Positions 44,039 through 53,640 of a stretch of DNA of 64,000 nt are shown here, piece by piece; position 1 is the first letter of the stretch; each line of letters opens with the position of its first letter. The position numbers and the translations under genes were made by a program. A model generated the notes under the pieces. It was not told the DNA's origin and searched no databases. It was given only the letters and a program-made list of their open reading frames with translations. Source of the DNA: Pelagicoccus enzymogenes (lineage in GTDB: Bacteria > Verrucomicrobiota > Verrucomicrobiia > Opitutales > Opitutaceae); contig NZ_JACYFG010000002.1 in the NCBI RefSeq assembly GCF_014803405.1, positions 372,001 to 436,000 on the forward strand. The letters are read 5' to 3'.

Positions 44039-45130
44039 CTAGACGATTTCGTCCTTCAACAACCAAGCGGCATGGGCGGCGCCCACCAGCGAGATCGAGT
44101 AGTTTTTGACGATGTAGACAGGAATCTTGCGCAGCACTTTTTTGACCTGTTCGCGGGCATTTTGCTCGAAGAAATAGATAAACTGGCTGCCATCCAAGAA
44201 GTGGCGCTCGTTCTTTCCCACGATTCCACCCGCTAGGAACAGCCCGCAACGCGGCAGAACCGTGGCCGAAAAGTCAGCCGCCACCCGCCCGTAAACTTTT
44301 ACGAAGAGCCGGATCACGTCCCGGCAAACCGGATGGTTATCCGCGTGTCGCGAAATCAGGGCGGGACGCTGCAGCGGTTCCGCGTCCAAAATCTTGGCCA
44401 AGGTGTCGTCCACCTTCATGCCGCGCATCACGATGAAGTAGTCTAGGATGGTATTCAGCCCGCGACCGGAGAGCAGGTCCTCGATTTCCACGATCGTATT
44501 GGCTGCCCCCTGGGCATGGGCGCGCAGCTCTTCCGTTTCGAGGTCGAAGGCGGCAAAGCAAGCATGTCCCCCTTCTGACGGCAGGGCTCGATAGCGATCG
44601 CCATCCTTCACCAGCATCCCCACTCCCAATCCAGTGCCGGCGCCCACAATCAAGCTCACCGAACCTATTGGCTCCGGGTCGCCTCCATCGGTGTGCGGAA
44701 GGTGCGTCACCTCCTCCGGATTGTTCAAGTCCAGAAGCGGCACGCCATAACTGATGGCCTCGAAGTCGTTGATGATTTTAGTCGGGAAACCAAAAGCCAT
44801 TTCGATCTCGGTACCGTCGAGGTTCCAATCCAGATTGGAAAGGTCGCAATGGTTCTTGGAAATGGGTCCCGCTCCACTGATGCCCGCTACTTCGACTTTG
44901 AGATCGGGGAACTTCTTGTTCGCAGTCTCCAGCAAGACCCTGATGGAAGGCAAAATCGAGTCTACCTCGGCGCTCGGAACGACCGTTTCCAACAGGATGT
45001 CGAACTTTCCGTCCGCTACCTTGACTAAGGCGAGATTCGAATTGGTGCCACCGATATCTCCAGCGAGCACGATCGGCTCGCCGTTCCAAGATTCGCTGTG
45101 CCAGAGGGACTGAATTGTGTTCGCTTGCAT
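44039..45130 (-). CDS. glk: Glucokinase
   Basis: 363 residues from the ATG at 45130; a longer frame exists but lacks similarity. The ATP-binding loop is VLAGDIGGTNSNLALV, with the sugar-binding part EVAGISGAGPISKN and LSNLDW, and the second phosphate loop SLIVGAGTGLGVGM. The catalytic base Asp is in TKIINDFEAISYGV, and LPSEGGHACFAAFD is the usual glucose-contact motif. It phosphorylates glucose to feed glycolysis and glycogen synthesis; pgi, gntK and glgB lie nearby. It is a Glk-type (PF02685-like) enzyme rather than a ROK one. Confidence 0.93.
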   Translation of the reverse strand: MQANTIQSLWHSESWNGEPIVLAGDIGGTNSNLALVKVADGKFDILLETVVPSAEVDSILPSIRVLLETANKKFPDLKVEVAGISGAGPISKNHCDLSNLDWNLDGTEIEMAFGFPTKIINDFEAISYGVPLLDLNNPEEVTHLPHTDGGDPEPIGSVSLIVGAGTGLGVGMLVKDGDRYRALPSEGGHACFAAFDLETEELRAHAQGAANTIVEIEDLLSGRGLNTILDYFIVMRGMKVDDTLAKILDAEPLQRPALISRHADNHPVCRDVIRLFVKVYGRVAADFSATVLPRCGLFLAGGIVGKNERHFLDGSQFIYFFEQNAREQVKKVLRKIPVYIVKNYSISLVGAAHAAWLLKDEIV

Positions 45131-45244
45131 CGTAGAGTTCTGTCGGAAGGGCGGCAGAGAAAAGCAAAACAACCCTTCGACTCCACCACAAAATCACTCT
45201 TCCAAAACCATATCCGCTCCTTCAACCTAGGAAGACAGCGACCA

Positions 45245-45517
45245 ATGCCCAATCCTAACCAACTCATCACCCTCTTTGCCATCCTCAACGCAGTCGCCTT
45301 CTTGCTCTTCGGAATCGACAAGTTGCTAGCCAAAGCCAGCCGACGACGCGTCTCCGAAAAAGCGCTGTTGCTCGCCAGCGCCGTCGCCGCTTCCCCCGGA
45401 GCCTTGCTCGGCATGGTCGTCTTCAACCACAAGACCTCCAAACCGAAATTCCGCTACGGAGTCCCGGGCTTGCTGATTGCTCATGCTGCCCTCAGCTATT
45501 GGCTTTCCTACGCTTGA
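45245..45517 (+). CDS. DUF1294 small membrane protein
   Basis: 90 residues from the ATG at 45245, supported by an upstream AGGA. There is an N-terminal helix (LITLFAILNAVAFLLFGIDK), then KASRRRVSEKALLLASAVAA, a GALLGMVVFNHKTSKPKFRY segment and a final membrane helix. The FGIDK, RRVSE, GALLG and HKTSKPKF motifs are diagnostic of DUF1294, a two- to three-helix membrane protein of unknown function. It is divergent from glk (114 bases apart). Confidence 0.9.
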   Translation: MPNPNQLITLFAILNAVAFLLFGIDKLLAKASRRRVSEKALLLASAVAASPGALLGMVVFNHKTSKPKFRYGVPGLLIAHAALSYWLSYA

Positions 45518-45539
45518 GACTCCGGCTCGAAGCTCCCAA

Positions 45540-46067
45540 TCAGTTCTCCGCCGCAGCCTTCAGCTTGGCCAAGCCATTATCGAACATGGGCGACACCATG
45601 TCCGGCATCATCCAAGCCATGTAACCGCCCACGACCGGGGCTGGCACCTCGCCAGACATTTCCCAAGTGACCAACAATCCATCGCCCCTCTTTTCGTAGG
45701 TGATGGAGGAGACGTTGGCAAAAGCGTCCTCGTTGAACAAAAGGTCGAACTCGATTCCCAATTGCGGATCCGCCTTGGTGAAGACAAGACGTCCGTCACC
45801 GTCCGTGCCCACCCAGCTTTGCGAAGCCCCTACACCCTTGGTGCGCTCGCCGAGCGTTACCTGCAGAGCTTCGTCCGCATCCTTCCAAGGCCCCCAAACC
45901 GGCCACTGCTCCAAGTCTCCCACCAGCGCGTAAACCTCCTCCGGCGTCGCCTGCACTTCAATGGAACGTGAAACCGTGAAGTCCTTGGGCAGGAAAAATC
46001 CCACTACGATCGCTCCGATGAACAAGAGGGAAAATACGGTAAATACGGCGACGAAGAATTTTCTCAT
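45540..46067 (-). CDS. SRPBCC-family protein with N-terminal membrane anchor
   Basis: 175 residues from the ATG at 46067; a TTG 6 bases upstream is an alternative. One N-terminal helix (FFVAVFTVFSLLFIGAIVVG) is followed by a START/SRPBCC fold: FTVSRSIEVQATPEEVYALV and LEQWPVWGPWKDADEALQVT at the start, then WEMSGEVPAPVVGGYMAWMM. Such proteins bind hydrophobic ligands in a deep pocket. The ligand is unknown. Confidence 0.88.
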   Translation of the reverse strand: MRKFFVAVFTVFSLLFIGAIVVGFFLPKDFTVSRSIEVQATPEEVYALVGDLEQWPVWGPWKDADEALQVTLGERTKGVGASQSWVGTDGDGRLVFTKADPQLGIEFDLLFNEDAFANVSSITYEKRGDGLLVTWEMSGEVPAPVVGGYMAWMMPDMVSPMFDNGLAKLKAAAEN

Positions 46068-46126
46068 TCTCAACGTTCTGGGCGCATGTTCACTGCAGGC
46101 AACGCGAAAGCGCTGCGAGAGCTGAG

Positions 46127-46639
46127 CTACAATTCAGCCAAGGCCTTCGCTACAATCTCCTCGATCGGTAGTCGAATATCCACTACCACCGCGTCAACAG
46201 GCTCTTCCAAGGCTTCTAACTGCGAATCCACCAAAGAGCTCGGCATGAAATGGTCCTGTCTTTGACTAACCCGCTGCAAGATCGTTTCCCGATCTCCGCG
46301 CAAGTACAACCAGCGAACTTGAGGCAAGCCCGCGTTTAAGACGTCACGGTAGCGCTGCTTCAAGGCGCTGCAGGCGAGCACCACGGAATCTCCCTTGTCC
46401 AAGCGAGACTTAAGTTCCTCGTTCAAGGCTTGCAGCCAGCCAGCACGATCCTCGTCGGTCAGAGGAGTTCCGGACTTCATTTTCTCTACATTGCGCGGCG
46501 GATGGAAATCATCCGCATCCAGCATCTCGATACGCTTCGCCCTCGCGACCTCGATCGCGATGGTAGACTTTCCACTGCCGCAAATCCCCATCACGAAATA
46601 CGCGACGGGGACAGAACCTTTAGACGCTATCCTTCCCAC
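46127..46639 (-). CDS. gntK: Gluconokinase
   Basis: A 170-residue P-loop kinase. Walker A is VMGICGSGKSTIA, followed by the GntK-specific LDADDFHPPRNVEKMKSGTP and DRAGWLQALNEEL, then VVLACSALKQRYRDVL and RQDHFMPSSLVDSQLEALEE. It phosphorylates gluconate to 6-phosphogluconate. The only in-frame start that keeps the conserved N-terminus is a GTG at 46639, which overlaps the end of glgB by 13 bases. GGAAGG lies just inside the frame, so the exact start is uncertain. Being coupled to glgB, it is probably expressed with it. Confidence 0.92.
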   Translation of the reverse strand: MGRIASKGSVPVAYFVMGICGSGKSTIAIEVARAKRIEMLDADDFHPPRNVEKMKSGTPLTDEDRAGWLQALNEELKSRLDKGDSVVLACSALKQRYRDVLNAGLPQVRWLYLRGDRETILQRVSQRQDHFMPSSLVDSQLEALEEPVDAVVVDIRLPIEEIVAKALAEL

Positions 46640-48837
46640 TTGAAGAACATCGTCGAAAGCGGAGGAATCGTGAACTCGCCAGACTGGGCGAAACTATCGT
46701 ACTCGACAGGTTCGGAATTCACGCCGTTCACGTTGCCAATGTTCGACCCGCCGTAGAACGAGGAATCCGTATTCAGAATCTCACGCCAGTGCCCTGCCGA
46801 CGGTAAACCGATGCGGTAGCGTTCATGCGTCATCGGCGTAAAATGGCCAATCACCATTATCTTGCTGCGACCGTCGCGAGAGGTACGCACGTAGCTGATG
46901 ATGCTCGAATCCGCGTCCCAACAGGCAATCCAACGGAAACTCTGGTCATCGAAGTCCGTTTCCGCCAAAGCCGGCTCCTCCTTGTAGACGCGATTCAAGT
47001 CCCGTACCAAAGACGCGATTCCATGATGGTCGGCAAACTCGTTGAGGTGCCACTGCAAACTCTTGTCGTAGTTCCACTCCTCGGACTGACCGAACTCGCT
47101 CCCCATGAAGAGCAGCTTCTTTCCCGGATAGCCCCACATATGACCGTAGAGCGAACGCAAGGTGCGCGACTTGTCCGTGATCGTTCCGGCGCCCATCTTC
47201 ATGAGCATGGAACCTTTGCCATGGGTTACCTCGTCGTGGGAAAATACCGTAACAAACTTTTCCGCGTACTGGTAAAGCATGCCGAAAGTGAGGTTGTTCT
47301 GGTGATGCTTGCGGTAGATCGGATCCTTCTCGAAGTAGGACATGTTGTCGTGCATCCACCCCATGTTCCACTTCAGGTCAAAGCCAAGCCCTCCTTCCGA
47401 CGGCGGCTTGGTCACCCCCCCAAAGGAGGTCGACTCTTCCGCAATCATCAAGGTGCCGGGATAATATTTGTGCACCAGATCGTTGGTCTCCCGCAAGAAG
47501 GCGATCGCTTCCAAATTCTCGTTGCCGCCATACTGGTTCGGGATCCACTGCCCTTCCTCTCGGGAGTAGTCGAGGTAGAGCATCGACGCCACAGCATCCA
47601 CACGCAATCCGTCGATATGGTAGCGGTCCAGCCAACTGAGGGCGTTGGCGACAAGGAAGCTCTTCACCTCATGGCGACCAAAATTGAAAATCAAGGTACC
47701 CCAGTCCATATGAGCCCCCAAGCGCGGGTCCTCATGCTCGTAGAGACAAGTCCCGTCAAATCCGGGCAGCGCAAAGGTGTCCCTCGGGAAGTGAGCAGGC
47801 ACCCAGTCCACGATCACACCGATATCCCGCTGGTGCATGTAGTCCACGAAAGCCTTGAAGTCGTCGGGCGTACCGAAACGATGCGTCGGCGCATAGTATC
47901 CAGTAACTTGATACCCCCAAGATCCGTCAAACGGATGCTCCGCTACTGGCATCAGCTCGATGTGCGTGAAGCCGTGGTCGATCACGTACTCCGCTAGCTC
48001 GACTGCCAATTCCTTGTAGGTCAGAGGACGGTTGTCTTCTTCCCAGCGTCGCTTCCAAGAGGCGAGGTGCACTTCGTAGACGCTCATCGGACGATCCAGC
48101 GCCTGATGGTCAACCCGCTTGGCCATCCAAGCCTGGTCGTTCCACTGGTAGGACGAATGGTCGTAAACGATCGAAGCGTTGTTGGGCGGAGCCTCGAAGT
48201 AGCTTCCGTACGGGTCGGTCTTCAGGAAGACATCGCCGTTCTTGGCCCGCAGCTCGAACTTGTACATCTCGCCCTTTTCCATGCCGGGAATGAAAAGCTC
48301 CCAAACGCCGCTGCCGCCCAGGGAGCGCATCGGATGGTAGCGACCGTCCCAGTCGTTGAAGCTGCCCACCAAGGAGACACGGTCCGCGTTCGGAGCCCAA
48401 ACCCCAAAAGAAACGCCCGGAATCCCATTTACCACCTTGGGATGTGCTCCCAGCTTTTCGTAGATGCGATGCTCGTTGCCTTGGTTGAACAGATACAGGT
48501 CCGACTCTCCGATCGTCGGCAGAAAGGAATAAGGATCGTAGAATTGGCGAATCTCACGGTTCCGCTGTTCCGACCGCAAGCGGTAAGGGAAAACCATGTC
48601 GCGATCCTCGATCAGCACCTCGAAGAAGCCGCTGTCGTCCACCTTCTCCATGGCGTAGCGAGGGGCGCCTTCGGCGCTGGAGTCGACGACTTCGCACTTG
48701 TCTACCCCACTGAGAAAAGCGCGCACCAAAATGCCGCGCTTCTTCCCCTTTTGGTAAGGGTGCATCCCTAAAATATCGTGGGGCGTGCCGACCTTCGCGT
48801 CGACAAACCGTTTTAGATCCTGCTTCGAAGTATACAT
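46627..48837 (-). CDS. glgB: 1,4-alpha-glucan branching enzyme
   Basis: 736 residues from the ATG at 48837. An N-terminal CBM48 domain contains FGVWAPNADRVSLVGSFNDW. The GH13 barrel has ELMPVAEHPFDGSWGYQVTG and VIVDWVPAHFP. The nucleophile Asp is in GLRVDAVASMLYLDYSR, the acid Glu in IAEESTSFGGVT and the third acid in VFSHDEVTHGKGS. It creates alpha-1,6 branches in glycogen. The remaining glg genes are not in the window. gntK overlaps its 3' end. Confidence 0.97.
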   Translation of the reverse strand: MYTSKQDLKRFVDAKVGTPHDILGMHPYQKGKKRGILVRAFLSGVDKCEVVDSSAEGAPRYAMEKVDDSGFFEVLIEDRDMVFPYRLRSEQRNREIRQFYDPYSFLPTIGESDLYLFNQGNEHRIYEKLGAHPKVVNGIPGVSFGVWAPNADRVSLVGSFNDWDGRYHPMRSLGGSGVWELFIPGMEKGEMYKFELRAKNGDVFLKTDPYGSYFEAPPNNASIVYDHSSYQWNDQAWMAKRVDHQALDRPMSVYEVHLASWKRRWEEDNRPLTYKELAVELAEYVIDHGFTHIELMPVAEHPFDGSWGYQVTGYYAPTHRFGTPDDFKAFVDYMHQRDIGVIVDWVPAHFPRDTFALPGFDGTCLYEHEDPRLGAHMDWGTLIFNFGRHEVKSFLVANALSWLDRYHIDGLRVDAVASMLYLDYSREEGQWIPNQYGGNENLEAIAFLRETNDLVHKYYPGTLMIAEESTSFGGVTKPPSEGGLGFDLKWNMGWMHDNMSYFEKDPIYRKHHQNNLTFGMLYQYAEKFVTVFSHDEVTHGKGSMLMKMGAGTITDKSRTLRSLYGHMWGYPGKKLLFMGSEFGQSEEWNYDKSLQWHLNEFADHHGIASLVRDLNRVYKEEPALAETDFDDQSFRWIACWDADSSIISYVRTSRDGRSKIMVIGHFTPMTHERYRIGLPSAGHWREILNTDSSFYGGSNIGNVNGVNSEPVEYDSFAQSGEFTIPPLSTMFFKWEG

Positions 48838-49079
48838 AAAACTGGCCAAAGAATGTGGCGATTGACTCTCGAACCCGATGCCAGCCCTATCCCAAATAGA
48901 CAAGGCAAAACCGGACCAAGCTCGTGGCTATCAGCAAGCTGCCTGCCAACATAGTTGCCAATTTGTCGCTTGTCCAATCAAGGAACCGATTCCCTGCGCG
49001 GGCGTCCCAGCCATCGCGTCTTGGACCTTGCCAGCCGCCCTTCCTCCTACCTTAGTAAACAGCCTTCGAACCAGATACG

Positions 49080-51383
49080 ATGAACCAGCTCCTCCGCCAA
49101 CTTCCACGCTTCGCCTTGGCCGCCGCGACCTTTGCCGGCCTCGCCGTCTCGCTCCGCGCTCAAGAAATGGAGCTGATCCCCAGCGGTCCACTCACCTACG
49201 ATCAGAAAACCGGAGAAGTCGTCGCTACTGAAGGCGCTCAGATCCAATACGGAGAATGGCTGCTTTCCGCCGAGACCATCCGCTTCAACCAGCAAACCGG
49301 CGAAGCTGCAGCCACCGGTGATGTGGTCTTCTCTCGCTCCGACCTCCGCCTCGTCGCCGACTCCCTCGACTACAAGCCCAAGGAGCAATTCGCTCGCGCC
49401 CGGAATTTCCGAGCCGGAAACGGACTCTACTACGTCGACGGCTCACTCCTGGAGGGAAATCCGGACAACTTCCGCTTCGAGGACATCAACTTCTACCCCG
49501 GCGAGCCGGGCACCTTCCTCTTCATCGCCCGCGCCGGAGAGCTCGCCATCGTCGACCAAAACGAGATCCGCGGCAAGCGCCTCTTCTTCAAGGTGGGCGC
49601 CGTGCCTTTCCTCCTCATCCCCAATATCACTCAACCGCTCGACGCCGAAACCAACCTCTTCAAGCCCACCCTCGACTATAGCGGACACATCGGCGCCCTC
49701 GTCGGAGCCGAAGCGCTCGTTCCCGTCACCGATCACGTCCGCCTTGGAGGCAACGTGGCACTTTCCTCAAAACGCGGCATTCTCGCCGGTCCCGCCGCCA
49801 GCTACGCCTTCGATACGCCCGGCTCTACCACCAACGGCTCCCTCATTTCCGGCTACATCAAAGATCAAGAGGACCCTGGGCTCGACGTCGACGGCGAGGA
49901 GATCGACGAAGATCGCTATTTCGCCGAATGGCGGCACCAGCAATCCTGGTCAGGCAATCGGGCCAACATTTCCGCCTACGCTCGCTACTGGTCCGACTCG
50001 GAAGTGACCCGCGACTTCTACGAAGAATCCTTCGACCGCATGCAAAATCCAGACTCGTATCTGGAAGCCAACTACAACGCGGACAATTGGCAGCTTTCCT
50101 TCTTCAGCCGCGCCGCGCTCGGCGAGTTCCAAACCTACACCGAACGCCTCCCCGAAGTCCGCTTCACCTACTTCCCTACCAACCTCGGCCACGGCTTCAG
50201 CCACAGCGGATTTCTTTCAGCCGCCGCCCTGCAAAAGAAAGACGACTTCGACCTGAACCTCAACAGCACCAAGCTCGACGCCGCCTACCGTCTGGACTGG
50301 AACCGCACCTTGACCGAGGGAGTCGGCCTGCGTCTCACCGCAGGAGCGCGCGGACTGCGTTACGAGGACGCCGAAACCTACTACCTTCGCTACAATCTCA
50401 ACGATCCCTCCGGCACGATAGCCACTTGGGGAAAATCCAGCGGTTCCAAGGCCTACGGAGAACTCGGCGCCGACCTCAACTTCAAGGCCAGCGCCACCTT
50501 CGACTTCAAGAACGAGACCTGGAACATCGAAGGCATCCGCCACATCATCGAGCCCCGCATCTCCTATCGCTACGTCCCCGAACTAAGCTACGACGACAGC
50601 CTCGGAATCCCAGAGAGCCCCGCCTACGCCATCTACGGACCCCCCTTCGGCCAAAGCATGCTCTACGCGGACAACGGAGCCTTCGCCAGCTATCTTCCGA
50701 CCCTTGACCTCGCAGACCGACGCGACTCAGACAACATCCGCGAAGACCACAAAGTTCGCTTCGAATTGAGAAACCGGATACAAACTCGCCAGAAGAATGG
50801 CGGCTCCCGCGACCTCGCCCGCTTCGACCTATCGGCAGATTACTACCTCCCAGGCTCCGAATACGCGGCAGAATACTATTCCCTCGTCAATTTCGACATC
50901 GAACTGACTCCCGCCCCTTGGCTGGAGCTCGGCCTCTTCACTCGCCTCGATCCCGAAGACGGACTCTCGGTCCAGGAATTCAATCCGCGCGTCTCCATTC
51001 AAGACGAGGGGTACTGGCGCGTCACCTTCGGATCCCACTTCCTCGATGGCGTCTCCAATTTGAACGCCGTCAACTTCAGCTCTCTCAACCCCATCTATTC
51101 CTGGCAAACTTGGCCCAACTACGGACGCAGCTGGCCCGAGTACCGTAACTTGCGCCTCGAACAGTACTTCGCCCACCTCGAGTACCAGTTCTCAGAAAAC
51201 CTCAAGCTCTACGCAACCGCCCGCTACGACGACCAAACCGGCGTCTTCTACGAGCAACGTATCGGCATCATGCAACGCGCTCTCGATGCGTACGGTTTGA
51301 AGTACGAATTGCGCATCTACGACGGCGACCGCCGCGAAGACGACTTCGGCATCTCCATCGGCATCGACCTCTTCGACGAGTAA
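49080..51383 (+). CDS. lptD: LptD/OstA-like outer-membrane LPS-assembly protein
   Basis: 767 residues with a signal peptide (about residues 1-27, ending in LRAQ). An N-terminal OstA/LptA-like beta-jellyroll has the repeated patterns GPLTYDQKTGEVVATEGAQI and AETIRFNQQTGEAAATGDVV, followed by ADSLDYKPKEQFARARNF. The large C-terminal part (~200-767) has the aromatic alternating strands of the LptD barrel, for example GRSWPEYRNLRLEQYFAHLE. No cysteine occurs in the whole protein, so the disulfides of the E. coli enzyme cannot form. By family it inserts LPS into the outer leaflet. The last residues are FDE, and Phe is third from the end. Confidence 0.85.
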   Translation: MNQLLRQLPRFALAAATFAGLAVSLRAQEMELIPSGPLTYDQKTGEVVATEGAQIQYGEWLLSAETIRFNQQTGEAAATGDVVFSRSDLRLVADSLDYKPKEQFARARNFRAGNGLYYVDGSLLEGNPDNFRFEDINFYPGEPGTFLFIARAGELAIVDQNEIRGKRLFFKVGAVPFLLIPNITQPLDAETNLFKPTLDYSGHIGALVGAEALVPVTDHVRLGGNVALSSKRGILAGPAASYAFDTPGSTTNGSLISGYIKDQEDPGLDVDGEEIDEDRYFAEWRHQQSWSGNRANISAYARYWSDSEVTRDFYEESFDRMQNPDSYLEANYNADNWQLSFFSRAALGEFQTYTERLPEVRFTYFPTNLGHGFSHSGFLSAAALQKKDDFDLNLNSTKLDAAYRLDWNRTLTEGVGLRLTAGARGLRYEDAETYYLRYNLNDPSGTIATWGKSSGSKAYGELGADLNFKASATFDFKNETWNIEGIRHIIEPRISYRYVPELSYDDSLGIPESPAYAIYGPPFGQSMLYADNGAFASYLPTLDLADRRDSDNIREDHKVRFELRNRIQTRQKNGGSRDLARFDLSADYYLPGSEYAAEYYSLVNFDIELTPAPWLELGLFTRLDPEDGLSVQEFNPRVSIQDEGYWRVTFGSHFLDGVSNLNAVNFSSLNPIYSWQTWPNYGRSWPEYRNLRLEQYFAHLEYQFSENLKLYATARYDDQTGVFYEQRIGIMQRALDAYGLKYELRIYDGDRREDDFGISIGIDLFDE

Positions 51384-51431
51384 ACGCATCCCCAAAGGCG
51401 CGACTCAACATCCATTCCTCGCAAATCCCCC

Positions 51432-52691
51432 GTGGCCAAACCTCTCCTCAACGCCGGACTCAAGATCCACCGTCTGCAAAACCAGCGACGCATCGCCTAC
51501 TCGCTCATCGAGCGATCCCGCACCTTGCTCAAGCCTGGCACCCCTTTCACTCGCGAAATTCACGAGCTCTTCAAAGCCCAAGGCAAGTTTGGCTCCAAAG
51601 ACCGCCGTCTCTACCGCGAGCTCATTTATACCTACCTCCGCTACCAGCCCTGGCTGGAAGGCAGCTACGCGCAGCAAGACGCGTTTATGGACAAGCTCAT
51701 CTGCCTCGCCGCTCCCACCAGCGAAATCCAGACCTTGTATCCAACCCTCAAAGACAGGAAACCGCTGGAAATTCCAGTCGACCATCGCTACCTGGCGCTC
51801 GACCGCGAGATCGACGACCTTCCCCAACTGGTGCCCGACTGGTTCGCCAGCCACACCGAGCGAGCCATCAGCCCCAAATCACTTCTCCACCTAGTAACCC
51901 GACCGCCTCTCTGGCTACGAATCCAAAAGGATCCCAGGGAAGACCTCCTGCAACGGCTCAGGGCGGGAGCCAGCCCTGAGCAAGCTGACCAAATTGCCAA
52001 GCATCCGCTCGTTCCCGACTGTTTGCACGCGCCGGCCGACTTCCCATTGGCAAACCACCCCTGCTACGTGGAAGGATACGTCGAAATCCAAGACATCTCC
52101 TCGCAGATCCTCCTCCACCTTCTCAAAGACGCTCCCAAAGGGCATTGGCTCGACGCCTGCGCCGGAGCCGGAGGCAAGACCCTGCAACTCGCAAATCTCC
52201 TCAAGCCCTACGGCAAGGTCGACGCCTACGACAAGCGCACCGCTGCGCTGCGCGAGCTCCAGTCCAGAGCCAAGCGCTCCGGACTCGCCAACATCGGCGT
52301 CCTCGACCAGCGGCCCACCGCCGGCGCTTACGACGGCGTGCTCGTGGACGCCCCCTGCAGCGGCTCTGGAACCTGGCGACGCCATCCCTACCTCATGCGT
52401 CAAACCAGCGAAGAGAGCGTTTTCGACTACGCCAAGACCCAGCTCGCCATCCTCAAAAGCTACGCGCCTCTCGTGAAAGACGGCGGCGTGCTCGTCTACA
52501 GCACTTGCTCCCTTTCCCGCCACGAAAACCAAGCCGTGCAAGAGCAGTTCCTCGCAGCCTACAAGGACTTCTGCCACCAGCCACTCTCGCCACGCTTCGG
52601 CTACGAGGACAAAGGGCGAGGCATCACCGTCTATCCCGAGGACCACAACGGCGACGGCCTCTACGTCGCCACCTTCCGCAAGCAATCCTAG
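51432..52691 (+). CDS. RsmB-like RNA (cytosine-5) methyltransferase
   Basis: 419 residues from a GTG start. An N-terminal RNA-binding helical domain resembling NusB/RsmB occupies ~1-130. The SAM-dependent core has WLDACAGAGGKTLQLANLL (SAM motif I), DAYDKRTAALREL (motif II region), VLVDAPCSGSGTWRRHP (motif IV, with Cys of PCSGSG) and VYSTCSLSRHENQ (motif VI Cys). The two cysteines are the known catalytic pair. It probably methylates C967-type positions of 16S rRNA, although other RNA targets are possible. It is 48 bases downstream of lptD. Confidence 0.92.
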   Translation: MAKPLLNAGLKIHRLQNQRRIAYSLIERSRTLLKPGTPFTREIHELFKAQGKFGSKDRRLYRELIYTYLRYQPWLEGSYAQQDAFMDKLICLAAPTSEIQTLYPTLKDRKPLEIPVDHRYLALDREIDDLPQLVPDWFASHTERAISPKSLLHLVTRPPLWLRIQKDPREDLLQRLRAGASPEQADQIAKHPLVPDCLHAPADFPLANHPCYVEGYVEIQDISSQILLHLLKDAPKGHWLDACAGAGGKTLQLANLLKPYGKVDAYDKRTAALRELQSRAKRSGLANIGVLDQRPTAGAYDGVLVDAPCSGSGTWRRHPYLMRQTSEESVFDYAKTQLAILKSYAPLVKDGGVLVYSTCSLSRHENQAVQEQFLAAYKDFCHQPLSPRFGYEDKGRGITVYPEDHNGDGLYVATFRKQS

Positions 52692-52827
52692 CCGCCCTTC
52701 GAAGCCCTGCGCGAAAATAACACAGCCTTATGTTTTTTTGCGCAAGCCCGCCGCCTCGGACCTGCGAAAGCTCAGGCAGGCAACTTCGCACTTGCCAGTC
52801 GCCGCCCGTCAAACGTGAATTCCCGCC

Positions 52828-53625
52828 GTGTCCGAGGAGAACGATCCCAGAATCAAGCTATCCGTATTTGAAGGTCCAATGGACCTTCTGCTCTTTCTCA
52901 TCCGCAAGCATGAGATCGACATCTACGACATACCTATCGAACTCGTTCTGGACCAGTATCTTGGCGTAATCAATGCCATGAAGGAAGTCAGTCTGGAAGT
53001 CGCCGGCGACTTCTTCGTCATGGCCGCCACCCTCATGGAAATCAAAAGCCGATTGCTCCTGCCCAAGCAAAAGCGCAGCGTTTCCGACGAGGACGAGGAC
53101 GAAGATGCGGACATCGACCCGCGCTGGGAACTCGTGCACCAGCTCCTCGAATACAAGAAGTTCAAGGAAGCCGCCGACTCGCTCGACAAGCTCTCCGACC
53201 GAGCCGCATTGCTCAAGGAACGCGACTACAACTCTGTCAACAAGGCCGAAACGCCCCAGCGTCCCCTCAAGCCCGAGGACAAGATCTCCATCTGGAATTC
53301 CTACAACATCGTCCTCCGCCGCCTGACCGAAAAACTGGTAGTAGGCGAGATTCAGGACGACTCCGTCACCGTGGTCGACCAGATGGAAATGCTCATCAAG
53401 AAGATCCGCACCGAGCCAGTCTTCAACTTCTCGAGTCTCTTCGACGGCCATATCGGTCTGCGGACTCTGGTGACGACCTTCATCGCCATCTTGGAGCTCA
53501 CCCGCTTGAAGCGCCTCAAAGTTGAGCAGGACGAGGCTTTCTGCGATTTCGTCGTAACCGGGTTGGAAGGCGGAGAGAGCCTCTCTTTCGAGGAAGAAAA
53601 CGAGCTTGAACAGCCCGCCCCATAG
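52828..53625 (+). CDS. scpA: Segregation and condensation protein A
   Basis: 265 residues from a GTG start. The N-terminal SMC-head-binding helices are in FEGPMDLLLFLIRKHEIDIY and LEVAGDFFVMAATLMEIKSR, and an acidic DEDEDEDADID linker follows. The C-terminal winged helix contains FSSLFDGHIGLRTLVTTFIA and LELTRLKRLKVEQDEAFCDF. This is the kleisin of the SMC-ScpAB condensin, whose scpB partner is 19 kb away. A small gene of unknown function follows after 15 bases. Confidence 0.95.
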   Translation: MSEENDPRIKLSVFEGPMDLLLFLIRKHEIDIYDIPIELVLDQYLGVINAMKEVSLEVAGDFFVMAATLMEIKSRLLLPKQKRSVSDEDEDEDADIDPRWELVHQLLEYKKFKEAADSLDKLSDRAALLKERDYNSVNKAETPQRPLKPEDKISIWNSYNIVLRRLTEKLVVGEIQDDSVTVVDQMEMLIKKIRTEPVFNFSSLFDGHIGLRTLVTTFIAILELTRLKRLKVEQDEAFCDFVVTGLEGGESLSFEEENELEQPAP

Positions 53626-53640
53626 CCCAACCTAGAAGGC

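Noticed and set aside
46825-47997. 390-codon open frame antisense to glgB
   Set aside because: glgB catalytic motifs prove the opposite strand; the antisense product is a shadow.
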